The notes under the pieces were generated by a model. That model ran no database searches, was not told the origin of the DNA, and worked only from the letters and a program-made list of their open reading frames with translations. This document shows positions 22,942-33,570 of a stretch of DNA of 38,456 bases, one piece after another. How positions within the stretch are numbered: position 1 is the first letter of the stretch; the number at the start of each line of letters is the position of its first letter. The position numbers and the translations under genes are program-made. Location: contig WELB01000001.1 in the NCBI GenBank assembly GCA_009602725.1, positions 314,171 to 352,626 of the forward strand, in the 5' to 3' direction. The DNA comes from Spirogloea muscicola. Lineage: Eukaryota; Streptophyta; Zygnematophyceae; Spirogloeales; Spirogloeaceae.

Positions 22942-25444
22942 ACGGCAGCAGTCTCATTCAGCTTCACAAGCATGTCAGCCTTTGGGCCGGACCCCTGGAA
23001 CCATGTGTCCGGGCCATACTCCGGCTGGAATACATCCTGCATCCTCCCCAACAACGCACAGACAGCACAACTCACTATGAGTCCATCGTCTTACAAGTTT
23101 TCCACCAACCCACAGTCACAGGGCCACGAGCGCAGAGCCTGACCCATAAGTTTGTGGAGTGTGTATTTACAGTGTCAGTGTGCTTTTTGCGGGTCCGCCG
23201 CGCCCGTCGAGGAAGCTGGTCCTCGCACAGTATTGGATTCTGCTGCTGCCCCTTTCGGCCGCCCACCGGGAGAGGGAGGGAGTACTGCAGCAGTTCAAGG
23301 CACGCAACTTGAGAGACTTGTCAAAAGCGGGGCACAATCAGTCACAGGGCCAGACTGAGTAGGACAATCATGTGAAAGTCTGCTCCTGCGGCAGGCAGAA
23401 GCTCCAGGGATTACCCTCGTTCCCCGCAGGCTAAACCGCTTGCGAACGCCTGCCTGCAGCACACCGTCCTCCCCAACGGTCATGGACACGCGATGCAGGG
23501 TGCCGCCGTTCCCACACTTGGGACAGAACAGCCGCCCTCGCTCGGTGGTCACCGCGTTGCAGGCCTGGCACTTGAGCCCCCACCTGCAGGCCGCAAAGAC
23601 CAGGGCTTCGTTATGCATAGTCACATCTCTACAGCAGACTTTGTGTGGGTTTGTGAACACAAGCTTGAATATCAGCAAATGGAGGATCTATCTCAAAGTT
23701 TATACATAAGTCATGGCCAGCGCCACCAGCACCGGTACCTCTGCACTTTCTTGATCCGCATGCCGTTGTCGGCGACCAGGCGGAGACCCATCTGCAGTAT
23801 GACATTTTGCATGGCAAAGTCCGTCGTGGCGCAGGCAACGGACGACTCCCATGGCATACTGGCTATGGAGCTGGAGCTAGAGCAGGACACAGCTGCACCC
23901 TCAACTTGCGCCAGCTGCAGAGCCTGCAGCTCCTGCTCTGCCACCTCCTCTGAAGGAGGGCATTCAGCGGCCTCGTTGTGTAGCGAGCCAGCACTCGCGC
24001 CTCCGCCCTCAAGCTCTTCATCATCGTCCTCCTCTTCCCACCAGGATTCATCGTGCTTACTGCCCCCTCCCTCACAGGCTGTCTCATCATTTTCCTCCTC
24101 AACTCCACTGCTGTTGTCCTCTGGTTCAGCGTCAGCTTCTGTCGCTGCTTTGCCATTGTCAACGTCGTCTCTGGTCGTGGCAGAGGCTGTTGTCCCAACC
24201 CTGAGCGGGAGCAGGTCAACAGGCATGGCCCCAGATTGGCAGGACTCCGCCTTGTCAGTGGCCAGCTCCGCCTGAGGTTTGGGGTTTGACAATGCCACTG
24301 CAGCTTCAGCCTCTGCCTGCAGGCTGGCCTGCGCCTGCCGGGCAGCCCTCCGCTGCTGCCGCCGCCGGACGCTGTTGCTCACCGCCGCGGCCCACTCGCC
24401 ATCATCCTCGTCCCGGAGAAGCACTGTAGAAGCCCCTACAGCCACGTTGGTCTTGCCCTCCAGCGCCTGCAATTGAGCCGCGGCAACGGCCTTGGCATCC
24501 GACTTGGGGCGTCCACGCCGGGGGGGGTGGGGCCTGCGACAAGGCCGGCCATCGTCTCGGACGAGGTCGATGCCCTCCCAGTCCTCCGGGTTAGGCACTG
24601 CGCCCCAGCCGGGAGGGTTCTGGGCGGCGCCGGTCCTCCCTGCCTTGGCCTGGAGGACGAGCGGCGGCGGCGCCGCCCGAAGATGGGCGGTGCCGTGCGC
24701 CTCAGCTTCCAGCGTGCGCGCCAGGGCTATGAGCCTGACGTCCGTCCGCGACAGGACGTCGAGGTCTCCGGTTGCCCGCGCAAAGGTCACCACTGCCATG
24801 GCAGCGCGGCCAGTACCAGCAAGGGCGTCAGCTTTACATTGTACTCCAACAAGTTGTTATGGAGCAACTATATTGTAAATTTCCCGTAAGGTTACAAACT
24901 TGATCTACTTATACCTAGTAAAGCACCTCGTGAAGCTTTTCACTAAGGATACCAACTTCAAATACTTATAACCTAATAAGCACCTCGTGAAGCTAATTCA
25001 CTGGCTATATCGTAAACCCTAGCCCTCCTGCAGCGGCCTGGAAATACGAAGCGCTTGAATCACAACACGAGTGCATACAGCAGGTATTGGACCTGCATCT
25101 CAAAATGCGTAAAATGAGCGCACTGAAAGCTGTTGGCCATTCCGCTGCGCACCTGCACGGAGGGACTCCTCGGCAGGCTCCGCAGTGCGCAACACGAAAG
25201 GCAGAGCGCCGAGGAAGCGCCGCGCCTCGCGGTCTCGAACCTCCGCCAGAACTTCGTCGGTCGTGACGAGCTCGGCGCCGCCCGCCGCGAGCGCGGCGAG
25301 GCCGCCGGCGCCCCGGATCAGGGCGTTGGCGTCGAGGACCACTCTGCGCAGCCGATGGCGGCCGTTCGTGGCCGCCGTCGCCGCCGCCGCTGCCGAAGGC
25401 GGCGCGTCCTCGCCGCAAGCGGCGGTTGCCGGCGGGGCCGCCAC
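22942..25444 (-). CDS. NOB1: NOB1-like 20S pre-rRNA endonuclease (3' end in gap, 5' end unresolved)
   Basis: NOB1 cleaves site D of pre-18S rRNA in late cytoplasmic pre-40S particles. Minus-strand exons are: PIN domain exon 25153-25444 or further; 23739-24792; 23415-23583; 23171-23284; and 22942-23036, running into the gap. The PIN domain shows VVLDANALIRG, TTDEVLAEVRD, ARRFLGALPFVLR, then FARATGDLDVLSRTDVRLIALARTLE split between two exons, with all acidic catalytic positions present. A long low-complexity acidic region fills the rest of the second exon. The zinc ribbon (LKCQAC, LFCPKCGN, then GTLHRVSM) and GGRKGQQQNPIL, DVFQPEYGPDTWF complete the family order. Phases agree at every junction. 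No ATG is found in frame upstream of the PIN domain before a stop; the start may lie in another exon at about 25.5-25.8 kb. Confidence 0.9.
24905..25005. repeat. Tandem duplication in the first NOB1 intron
   Basis: ACTTATACCTAGTAAAGCACC and TACTTATAACCTAATAAGCACC, each continuing CTCGTGAAGCT and then CACT, lie about 56 bases apart. They sit inside the intron between the PIN exon and the long acidic exon. Confidence 0.75.
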
Positions 25445-26033
25445 GGCAGGCGGCAGTGGCCTGTCGGAGGCGACCGGGGCCGCCGCCGCCGCCGCCGATG
25501 AGGGGGAGGCCGCTGGGGGTTCCCTGCGCAGCGCCTGCGCAAATGATGTCGCCGCCGCCAGTTTCGGAGCCGCCGCCGCCGCCGTCGCCGCCGCCGCTGC
25601 CGTGGCGGAGCCTGGCCTTGGCTCGGATCAAAGCTCGCCGCCGGAAGCCGAGTTAGTCGAGCTGACGGCGGCGGCGGCGGCGGCGGCGGCGGCGCAGGTT
25701 CGCGACCTCCGGGGTGGCCTTCCTTCTCCTCCGAGCCTGGGCGGCCGCCACCGGTCAGTCGATCGCCGGGACGACCATGACCATGACCTCCTGGTCATTG
25801 CTGTCGTCTGGCCATCGAAGCTCGTTGCGGCACAAGCGGGCGGTCGCTTCACAACAGCTGTGGCGACGGCCAGCGGCAACGCTGCGGTCTCCTGTCGTAT
25901 CACATTGAAGTAATCTGTTGACTCGCTGGCCTTCAGAACTGATGCTGCTAAGTCAGCTAAATTACAGGCAGGAGAATGAGTAGAATTTCGTAGTGGTGGT
26001 AAAAGGAATGGGGCCTTGCCGCGGTCGCCGCAG
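25445..26033. other. Head-to-head NOB1/PIGZ intergenic region
   Basis: Less than 600 bases separate the NOB1 PIN exon (-) from the first recognisable PIGZ exon (+). The left half is almost pure GCC/GGC repeat. The expected first exon(s) of PIGZ and the NOB1 start should lie here, but I can recognise neither. It probably contains a bidirectional promoter. Confidence 0.5.
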
Positions 26034-29000
26034 GGACGGAGATCGGCTTCTGGCAGCTGCTCTGGGCCCCGCGGCTGGCCATGGCATTGCTGTCCTTTCT
26101 TCTAGGTGGCGCCCTCAACCTCCTCATGCACCAGGCTGTCTGTTCCATCATGCAGACCAACTATTAGCTAGGCTCACTGCTGGTGATCTCTTTATTGTAC
26201 TTGTCAATTGCATGGCTTGCTGAGCTTGCTGCCCCTTCCCCAACCCTGTCAATACCAATGACAATGGTCAGTGTAGCAGATTACAACCAAAGTAACAAGT
26301 CCTTCATGCGCTTGGGCAACCCAACCCACAAACCAGCTCCTTGTATCGTATCCTTAGCATTTGAGGCTTCTGCAAGCCCTGTCGCTTGGTCTGACCCTGC
26401 GCCGGTGCGCATGACAGACGCTGCAGCCTTTCGCCTCTGCTCAAGGCTTGGCGTGCCGCGAATGGGGCGCGCCCTCACGCTCGCGTCGGCCTGGCCGCTT
26501 CTCGTCCTCCAAGTCCGCCCCTTCTCCAACTCCCTGGAGGCCGTCCTCCTGGCCCTCACACTCATCGTGGCTGTCGACGCGGACGGTGTCGTGCACGCTC
26601 AGTCGGCCGAGGAGCCTCTGCATGCCGAGGACTCGCAAGTGCGGGAAGAGGACAGACGACAAGTGACCCCTTTGACAGAAGCGCCAGAAGTAGCAGGAGA
26701 CAGAAGACGCCAGGTCTTACGGCGAAAGCTATTGGCTTGCTGCGTGGTCGGCGCTGTGACGGCACTCGGCTTCTTCATCCGTTTCACTTTCGTGCTGTTT
26801 GCCCTGCCGGTGGGGCTTTATGTCGTCCTCGACGCTTCCTGGGCACCCTTGGCAGACTGTGGTTATGGCCGCGCTCGGGGCATGGTTGCAAGGGCCCTCG
26901 CAGGTGCTGGGGGGTTTCTCCTCTGCTCCAGCATGCTCGTGTTTTGCGATTCGATATATTTCTGCTCGCTGTCGTTCACCTGGGACAAGCTTGACTTCCA
27001 TCTGCTCAAGAACTTGGCCAAACTGGTATGTTTCCAGCTGTACCCACATGCTGTCTAAAAAGTCTATGCACCCGAAAGGTTGCTCAATGTGAAACTTATC
27101 ATTCTGATAAGTGGTCTTGATCTGGTTAAGTTGAAGCAAGGAGCAAGGGTGTACAACATAGACCGCCAGAGGTCTAAGTCTCTGAGGCTAGTCCTGGTCA
27201 CCTACAGTCAGTGATATGCGATGCAATACATGTTGACTTCCATGCCCCGTCATTAGCAGAAGGTGGTCATAACCCCATTGAATGGCATCATATATAACTC
27301 AAAATTCTCCAATCTGGCCATCCATGGTATGTTTGCTGCACCGTTTGCAAAGTTTGCATCTGCATTGCATTCGCAATGCAAATCTTTAGCTCCCAGTAAG
27401 ACTGACTAGTTGCTGCCTGCTCCTCATTGGAGGGAAGCTGGAGAATATATTCCTCTGAACGTTCTGCATGTCAACACTTGTATTGTTGTGCTAGGTCTGC
27501 ATCCGCACTATTTACATGCCCTCGTCAACCTGCCGCTGCTATTTGGACCGCTTGCCATGGCTGCGCTCAAGGGAGCCGGGGCTCATCTGAAGATGCTGAC
27601 CACCATTACAGGTAAGCACTTGCACACAGTATTTTATTTGTTCAGTACCCAGGCACTCTTCTCGCCTCCGTAGAGAAACGTAAAACTCAGCAAGGTAATT
27701 TTCCTGCTTTTGGACACATCGCAAGGAGGTCAATGCTCATGCTTGAGCGTCCACGTTTCTGTGAACATCTACACACAAGAAGCCTCTGCAGACATCAGGC
27801 AGGCTAGCACGTCTGCAACCGCTGGAAGGGGTCTTCGAGTAACCCTTGGTGCCTGCATCATCCTGCCACTCGTCGCTCTTTCAATGGCCCCACACCAGGC
27901 AACCTCCAGCTCAGTGCAAACTTAAGGGTCCACCTCTGGTCAAGCTAGTCGGCCACGATGGAGTCAGTGTGTTTGGATTCCACCCATGAGGATCTGCCAG
28001 ACCATGCCGCTATGTCTATACTGGTAAAGTATCGTGCTCTGTGTAGCTGGTCCAATAGGGGTTTTAGAAAGGTAGAAGTCTTGAGTAACATATCAATCTG
28101 GTCAGATGCTGGTTCCACGTGAAGCTGGCAAGCAACTTCATCGTTGTTAGTGCTCATAGGGGCTGCGTGTTCTGGTCCAAGAAGACTCCTATCCCCGTGC
28201 TGCTCTTTGACCCCGCACTTTTACCAACCGTGTAGTCCACACAAATCAATCTCACACTTCTTACTCTTCAGAAGATCTAAGTAGGAGGTGAGACAGAGGT
28301 CGTGTAATGAAGGGATGAGCCTATCTCTGCAGGAGCCTCGCTTCCTGCTGCCAATGCTCTTACCACTTGCGGTGCTTTATGGGGACTTCCCAATGTCAAG
28401 TAAGAAGATACTGGTAAGAGACTCTGTCTATCCCTGAGAAAGGGACTTCTGAGGTGTTTAAAAGTGGCTCCTGCACTAAGAGGTCACAGCCCATAGTCTT
28501 GTCCAAAAACCTCTGTTGCCCTCCTTTTGGGCTGGCGAATGCAGTAGTGCTGATATTAGCATTTTCGCTGAGGTCATCCTCGTCTTTCCTTTCAGACTTC
28601 CTAGCCATGTAGTGACGTTGATGAGACCTTCATCGAGTCTTGTGTGTCCTTGCAGATTCTGTGGGTCTCATTCAATAGTTTTGGCCTTGTGTTCTTTGGA
28701 TTCGTTCACCAGGTATTGAGGCTCCTCCGTCAGGTCTCGTCGCTAGCCTCCAGCAAGTCAAAGGTTGTAATATGCAGAGAGACACTGGCCATGTAGCACG
28801 TGAGGCACAGCAAGCTCGAGTCTACTACAAACTGACTGAAATTATGTAGCTGTAGAGCGTGTAACCCGGATCTTGCATGCCGTTTTCAGGGGGGCCTTGT
28901 TCCTGCTCTAGCATACATGCACCGGCATCTGCACGCCCCTGAGCTCACAGCACAGTGGCTGGATCTCCAGGATGGGAAAGGTCCAGCATGCACCCCCGCT

Positions 29001-30078
29001 TCTCTTATGCATCACAATCAGGCCTATGATTTTGTTAGCAATTGTCACATCCCAAATGTCTTGAGAATCTGACAGCATTGTGGAGTCTGTGCTCAGATAC
29101 TTCAACCTGCAGAGGTGACTCTGGACCTACTCTTGCACGTCCTGTGCATGTGGACCTTATCTTCTACAGGACCTACATGCCCCCTGGCCACCTGCTTGCC
29201 ATCCCCAGCAGTGGCATCATTGGTGAGATAGGCAATTGATCCTACATGCTCCTCTATGCATGCGCAACTCACTTGAGCCAGCAACCAACAAGCACACAAT
29301 GACTGGATCACAGTCCTCATTTATTGCTGGCCAGCTTCTTATTGGTGCCTAAGCTATGATAGTCTTGGGTGCATTAGTGGCATGACAACACCCTTTTTAC
29401 ATCTCAAATGGCTTCTGAGATCGTGGATCTGGATTAGCCTGCCTCATGTTGTGATTGTCGGTGAGCCCAGATGCAAAGTCCAGGCAACTATCTGTGGAGG
29501 TTTTGGACCTGGGCGATAGTCCGTGTGGGGCCTTTGAGCATGCTGTCCTATCGAGGCGTGCCACAAGCTGCCTGGATTCAAGACCATGCGACTCAGACAC
29601 GTGGGCAACCAAAGCAGACTTTTGCCTAGCCGCTTACAACATCACCATCTTGATCGCTCCTGCCACAGTCTCGCTGGGGAGGATGATGGCGTTGCGAGGT
29701 TTCACAGAGCATCAGCCATCAACGCCAGATACAGCGCTAGGCAATAGTGCTGCTTGTGCCTGCCCTTCCTCCTGTCAGGACGACGTGCACACCTGTGCTG
29801 CGGAAGGCCAAAGCTGTGAACACAGTGGCTGCCTCCACCTTCTGCACAGCTTTGGCCCGCACCTCAGCACCGAAGAGCTGGATGTGTTGGTGGCGCTGGC
29901 CTATCAAGAGGGGCTGCAAGCCATGACTCCAGCCTTGAAGCTCAATGTATACATTGACCTTTGTCGCCTGCATGGGCGTCGCTGCTACATTTGGCAGAGG
30001 GAAGCTCATCAAAGTCCACTACCAGGTTGCATTGGATTAGACAGCAGCCTCAAGGAGTGCCGAAGCCTTGTCTCATGA
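26034..30078 (+). CDS. PIGZ: GPI mannosyltransferase 4 (PIGZ/SMP3), GT22 family, N-terminus not found
   Basis: This ER multi-pass enzyme adds the fourth mannose to the GPI anchor from dolichol-P-mannose. Exons are about 26034-26105, then 26418-27025, 27260-27326, 27495-27611, 27780-27898 (apparent GC donor), 28333-28413, 28656-28712, 28890-28980, 29115-29222 and 29471-30078. Phases agree throughout. Family segments in order are [141 protein letters not shown], and a C-terminal VLDLGD / GPHLSTEELDVL region like PIGZ. The usual first ~70 residues, including the HPDE-type catalytic loop, are not found upstream. PIGB is a less likely alternative. Confidence 0.87.
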
Positions 30079-30926
30079 TGGAACATGACAGACAGAGCCA
30101 AGTGGTCCTATTTGCTGGCTGATGGAATGCTTGCTCAATCATTCTGTGCCCCTCCCCGTGGCACCGTTTGAAGAGCGTAGCCAATGGCACAGTAGCTTCA
30201 TTCTCCACTGTACTGAAGGCCATGGGCCTTGAGAAGATCAGATGAGGGCATGGTGCACATGAGAAGCAATGCTGGTAGGTAAGCAGCATCACGTCAAGGG
30301 AGCTAGCATCTCTGCACAGACATAAGCTTGTCCATGCACTTCCACGTCACTCCTGAACAGAGAGTACTGCAGCAAGATGCTACAAAGAATGAAGTATGTT
30401 GAGTATAATGCCCTCGCTTTGCAAGCAGCTGCCACAACTGGATGAGCTAACGGTAGTTGAGGATGTCAGACATTACCCAAGAGATAATTGACACCGTTCC
30501 AAATTCACGTTATCAAGTGCGACCAACACGAGCCTCTTAAACTTCGCCCTCCGACCAATCTATGTGTCCTTTGCCATGGACAAGCTATCCAATGTAGAAC
30601 GTTCATACCACTCTGGTGCCAGCAGCTGCGTGCCACAATTGATGCATACGTCTTGCATTGCCAATCCACAGGACATTCAAAACAAATACTGTACATGACT
30701 GGAAGATGCGCCTGTGATGACAGCCTAACAAAGAATGCCTTAGGAGCACTGATGAAGCGAAAGCCGTGGGTGGCTGCAACAGAAATGCCTTGACAATGAT
30801 ATAGGGGCATGAGTGACAGCAGCTGACAGTAAGCCACTGGCTCCAGGTTGCAGAGCACCCTTATGAATGAGGACACGGAAGTATGTGCAGAGAATACAGG
30901 ATGCTCAGTTCGTCACCTTCATGCTG
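30079..30926. other. Intergenic region between convergent PIGZ and TSSC4-like genes
   Basis: This stretch has short open frames only and no recognisable protein motif or repeat-family hairpin. It presumably holds the two 3' UTRs. Confidence 0.5.
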
Positions 30927-33002
30927 TTACTCGTCCACCTCCATGGTGCTGCCATTCTGCAACGCCTCGCTGGCGCGCCGGGGGCGATACTTCCGGGACT
31001 GCTTAGCCCCAGGCCGAGCTGCCGCTACAAAAGCCACTCCATTAGCGCCAGCACCTCCCCTGTGGGCAGCCTCACTACTGGCAGCCTCCTCAAGGTCTGG
31101 CAACGTATCATCATCCTCCAACGGTAGCCCCTCGTCGTCCTTCTGCGTCGCGGCGACCACCACCCTGGAGCTCAGCTGGCCAGGCTCTGCCGGCGCTGCC
31201 ACCGGGCTGCCGGCGTCCTCTCCTGACGGCTGGTCATGACCGTCAAGCGCGGCACGGGCGCTTCGTGGCAGCGGCCCCAGCCGTCCACCGCGGCTTCTGC
31301 CACCCAAGCTCACGCGACCAACCTCGTCATTGACAGAGGCGGGCGCACACGATCCCACCACCGGCAGCGAGGCTGGGCGCACGAACTGAGGTCGGACCGC
31401 TTCTGCAGTGGCATCGACGCCTCCCGCCGCAGCTGGCGGCATCGCCCCCGAGCTCGGCAGGTGTGACCTCGCCGCGGCCAGCGCGGCGGCCAAGGCCGAG
31501 TGGTTGGCGGCAGACTCCTCCTCGCTGCCCTGGCCATCAGCGATGCTGGCGCTGGGGTCGTCTTCTTCGGTCCAATCGAGCGAGTAGTACGTGTACTTCT
31601 CGGGGTGGCGCACGTGGTCGGGCACCTGGCTCGGCCCGGAAGCCCGTCGCGGAGGCCGTGGCGGCAGCTTCGTGGCAGCCGCCGGCTGCGCCGCCGCCAC
31701 GGCCTCGCCGGAGCCATGGCCCTCCTCCACTGAGAACCGCACCGTCCGCCTGGGCCGCTTGGCGCTGCCGGGCCGCGCCAGGCCTCCCCGACCTGACACC
31801 AGCGCCAGCACTTCTGCCGGCTCACTCCGGGCATGCTGTGGCCGGCCGCTGTCGTCGCTCTGTAGTCCCTCACTATTCACAACCTGCGGACTTGCAGCTG
31901 GGAGGTCTACCTCAGCATGGCCACAAGGTAGTGCCGTGCTGGGGACCTGCAGTGGGCCTGGACCCTCGTCAGCCCCCATGCTGCCACCGCCTTTGGTGGG
32001 CGCCGGCCCCGCCTCGGCCTGCGCAGCCGCGGCCTCCGCTTCGTCCTCCTCCAGCCGAGCGGCTGCCGCACCGCGATCGGTCCTCGGGTCATGCCGCCCC
32101 CCAGGTTCCTCTGCCGCCGCCGACACCGCCGCTGCTGGCGCCACAGCGGCAGCAGTGCCGGCAGCAGAGTCCTCGACGAGCTGACCGCCTCCATGGCCGC
32201 CGTACGCGTCCCTCATGTACACACGCTCGCCGTCAGTCCGGGCGCCCACAGCAACTGGAGGAGCGCCACAGCACGCCACAGTAACATCAGCCGTTTCATC
32301 CCACATATTTTGCTATATAGATAGAGATAGCCATCTTGCGACGCTATCTACTGATTGCAGAGGTCCGATGGGGGCACCCACAGCAACTGGAGGAGCGGGA
32401 CAGGGAGCCAGCAGTAAATCAGCCATTATTTGCCAATTGATTTTCTGCCAGAGATAGCCATCTTGCGACGCCGTCTAGAGGCCAGAGAGGGGGTCCGATG
32501 CAACTGCCGTGAAGCGGTCAGGGAGGGCGTCGAAGTCGGCGAGTGCCGGGGTTTAAACCCGTGTTTCCAGATTCACAATTTAGGACTTTAACAGGCGCCT
32601 CGGCGACGGCGGCGGCGGGGCAAGCGCACCTTGGTCGAACTCGTCCTCCTCGACCTCGGCGTCCAGCGCGTCGTCCAGGCCCACCATGGCTGCCACCGCG
32701 CGCACCTCCGCCTCCTCCTCGCTCAGCTCGCGGCCGCCCCCGCCATCCTCGTCTTCGGCGGCCGCGTCGCCCGGCCCCAGCAGCAGCGCGCCTTCTTCGC
32801 CGCCGCCGCCGCCGCCGCCGCCGCCTTCGCCGTCGCCGTCGCGCTGCGGCAGCGCCGGGGGCGCGGGGCGGGCGGCTGCACCTGGCAGGAGGAGGGGTTT
32901 GGGGCTCGGGAGGGCTTAGCACGCTAGGGTTGTCAGCGGGCCACCGAGCGCCCCGAAGGCGCGCGCCAGGCGGTCGCCAAAGGACGGCGCCGCCGCCGCC
33001 AT
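30927..33002 (-). CDS. TSSC4-like protein (U5 snRNP assembly factor family)
   Basis: TSSC4 in humans is a chaperone for U5 and tri-snRNP assembly; plants have a homologous family. Three minus-strand exons (32945-33002, 32630-32881, 30927-32254) join in phase 1 at both introns, giving about 545 residues. Conserved pieces in order are an N-terminal SFGDRLARAFGAL, an acidic LSEEEAEVRA...LDAEVEEDEFDQ, then VAVGARTDGERVYMRDAYGG across the second junction, RRTVRFSVEE, and the diagnostic VPDHVRHPEKYTYYSLDW. The rest is low-complexity Ala/Ser/Pro sequence, expected to be disordered. The start is the ATG at 33000-33002 directly before the SFGDRL segment. An in-frame ATG at 32304-32306 lies inside the second intron and is not used in this model. 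It is longer than most relatives. Confidence 0.75.
32240..32510. repeat. Tandem duplication spanning a TSSC4-like splice acceptor
   Basis: Two units of about 130 bases lie in tandem. Shared segments are CCCACAGCAACTGGAGGAGCG (about 32246 and 32377), GAGATAGCCATCTTGCGACGC (about 32325 and 32451) and GGTCCGATG (about 32362 and 32492). The left unit contains the acceptor of the third TSSC4-like exon; the right unit is a copy in the intron. Confidence 0.85.
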
Positions 33003-33130
33003 GGACGCTTGCTCGCGGCTCCCCGCCGCCGCGCCGCCGCCGCCGTGGACGCCAACAGTCCGACGGCAAGGACTGCCGGTTCACACCGTTCACTGCGTCC
33101 ACTTCCCAAGTGCTTTTTTTCTGCATTTTC

Positions 33131-33402
33131 TGCCTGAACAATGTAATGGCTTGAATTGGCCTCGCTTTAATTTCATGCGCACCGCGCGCCTTCTCTCTCT
33201 GACGGGGGGGGGTGTACCAGACGAAAGTGCTCGCCCATTGAGGATAGGGGCTGAAAAAGCCAGCCCAAAAAAGAATGAACAGAGTATGAGAAGGGGGCCA
33301 GGGGAAGCGCTAAGAAAAACAAGCACACAGAGAAACAAAGTAGCTACGAATCACTCAGTAGCCCCTGCTAAGCAGCCACAGATCAGAGATGCTGGGCTCC
33401 TG
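33131..33402 (-). mobile_element. Repeat-family tail with hairpin and LLSRGY-stop (inverted)
   Basis: A + strand leader CCTGAACAATGTAATGGCTTG (33131) matches 7266. The rest of the unit reads on the minus strand: SISDLWLLSRGY-stop at 33400-33357, then a tail with the hairpin GGGCTGGCTTTTTCAGCCCC (about 33247-33268) and CTCAATGGGCGAGCAC. Confidence 0.6.
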
Positions 33403-33570
33403 GGCGACGTCTTTCCGCCGGCTAGCTACTCAGACTTGCATCTCCTGACTAGAGGTACTGAGCGTTCCCTGGCTGATGTCTTAGTCCTTTCGTGCTCCGG
33501 CTCCTTCAGACCTTGTCCATTCCTTTGGGCTGGCCTTTCCCAGCCACCAGTCAATCTGGCCGCGCTTCCT
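33403..33570 (+). mobile_element. Subfamily 1 tail fragment with hairpin
   Basis: GGCGACGTCTTTCCGCCGGC through GACTAGAGGTACTGAGCG is nearly identical to the end of the 6378-6698 frame but lacks one T, which breaks the TRGY tail. It is followed by the same 3' tail and the hairpin GGGCTGGCC/CCAGCC at about 33527-33545. It abuts the inverted copy at 33402. Confidence 0.7.

Noticed and set aside
22462-23312. Open frames running through the N gap
   Set aside because: Unknown bases are not coding evidence; the parts on either side belong to a repeat copy and to antisense NOB1.
32304-32306. ATG beginning MWDETAD as the start of the TSSC4-like protein
   Set aside because: It lies in the intron. Exon 2 (ending EEDEFDQ) joins in phase at 32254 to give VAVG..DGERVYMRD, which matches the plant family much better.
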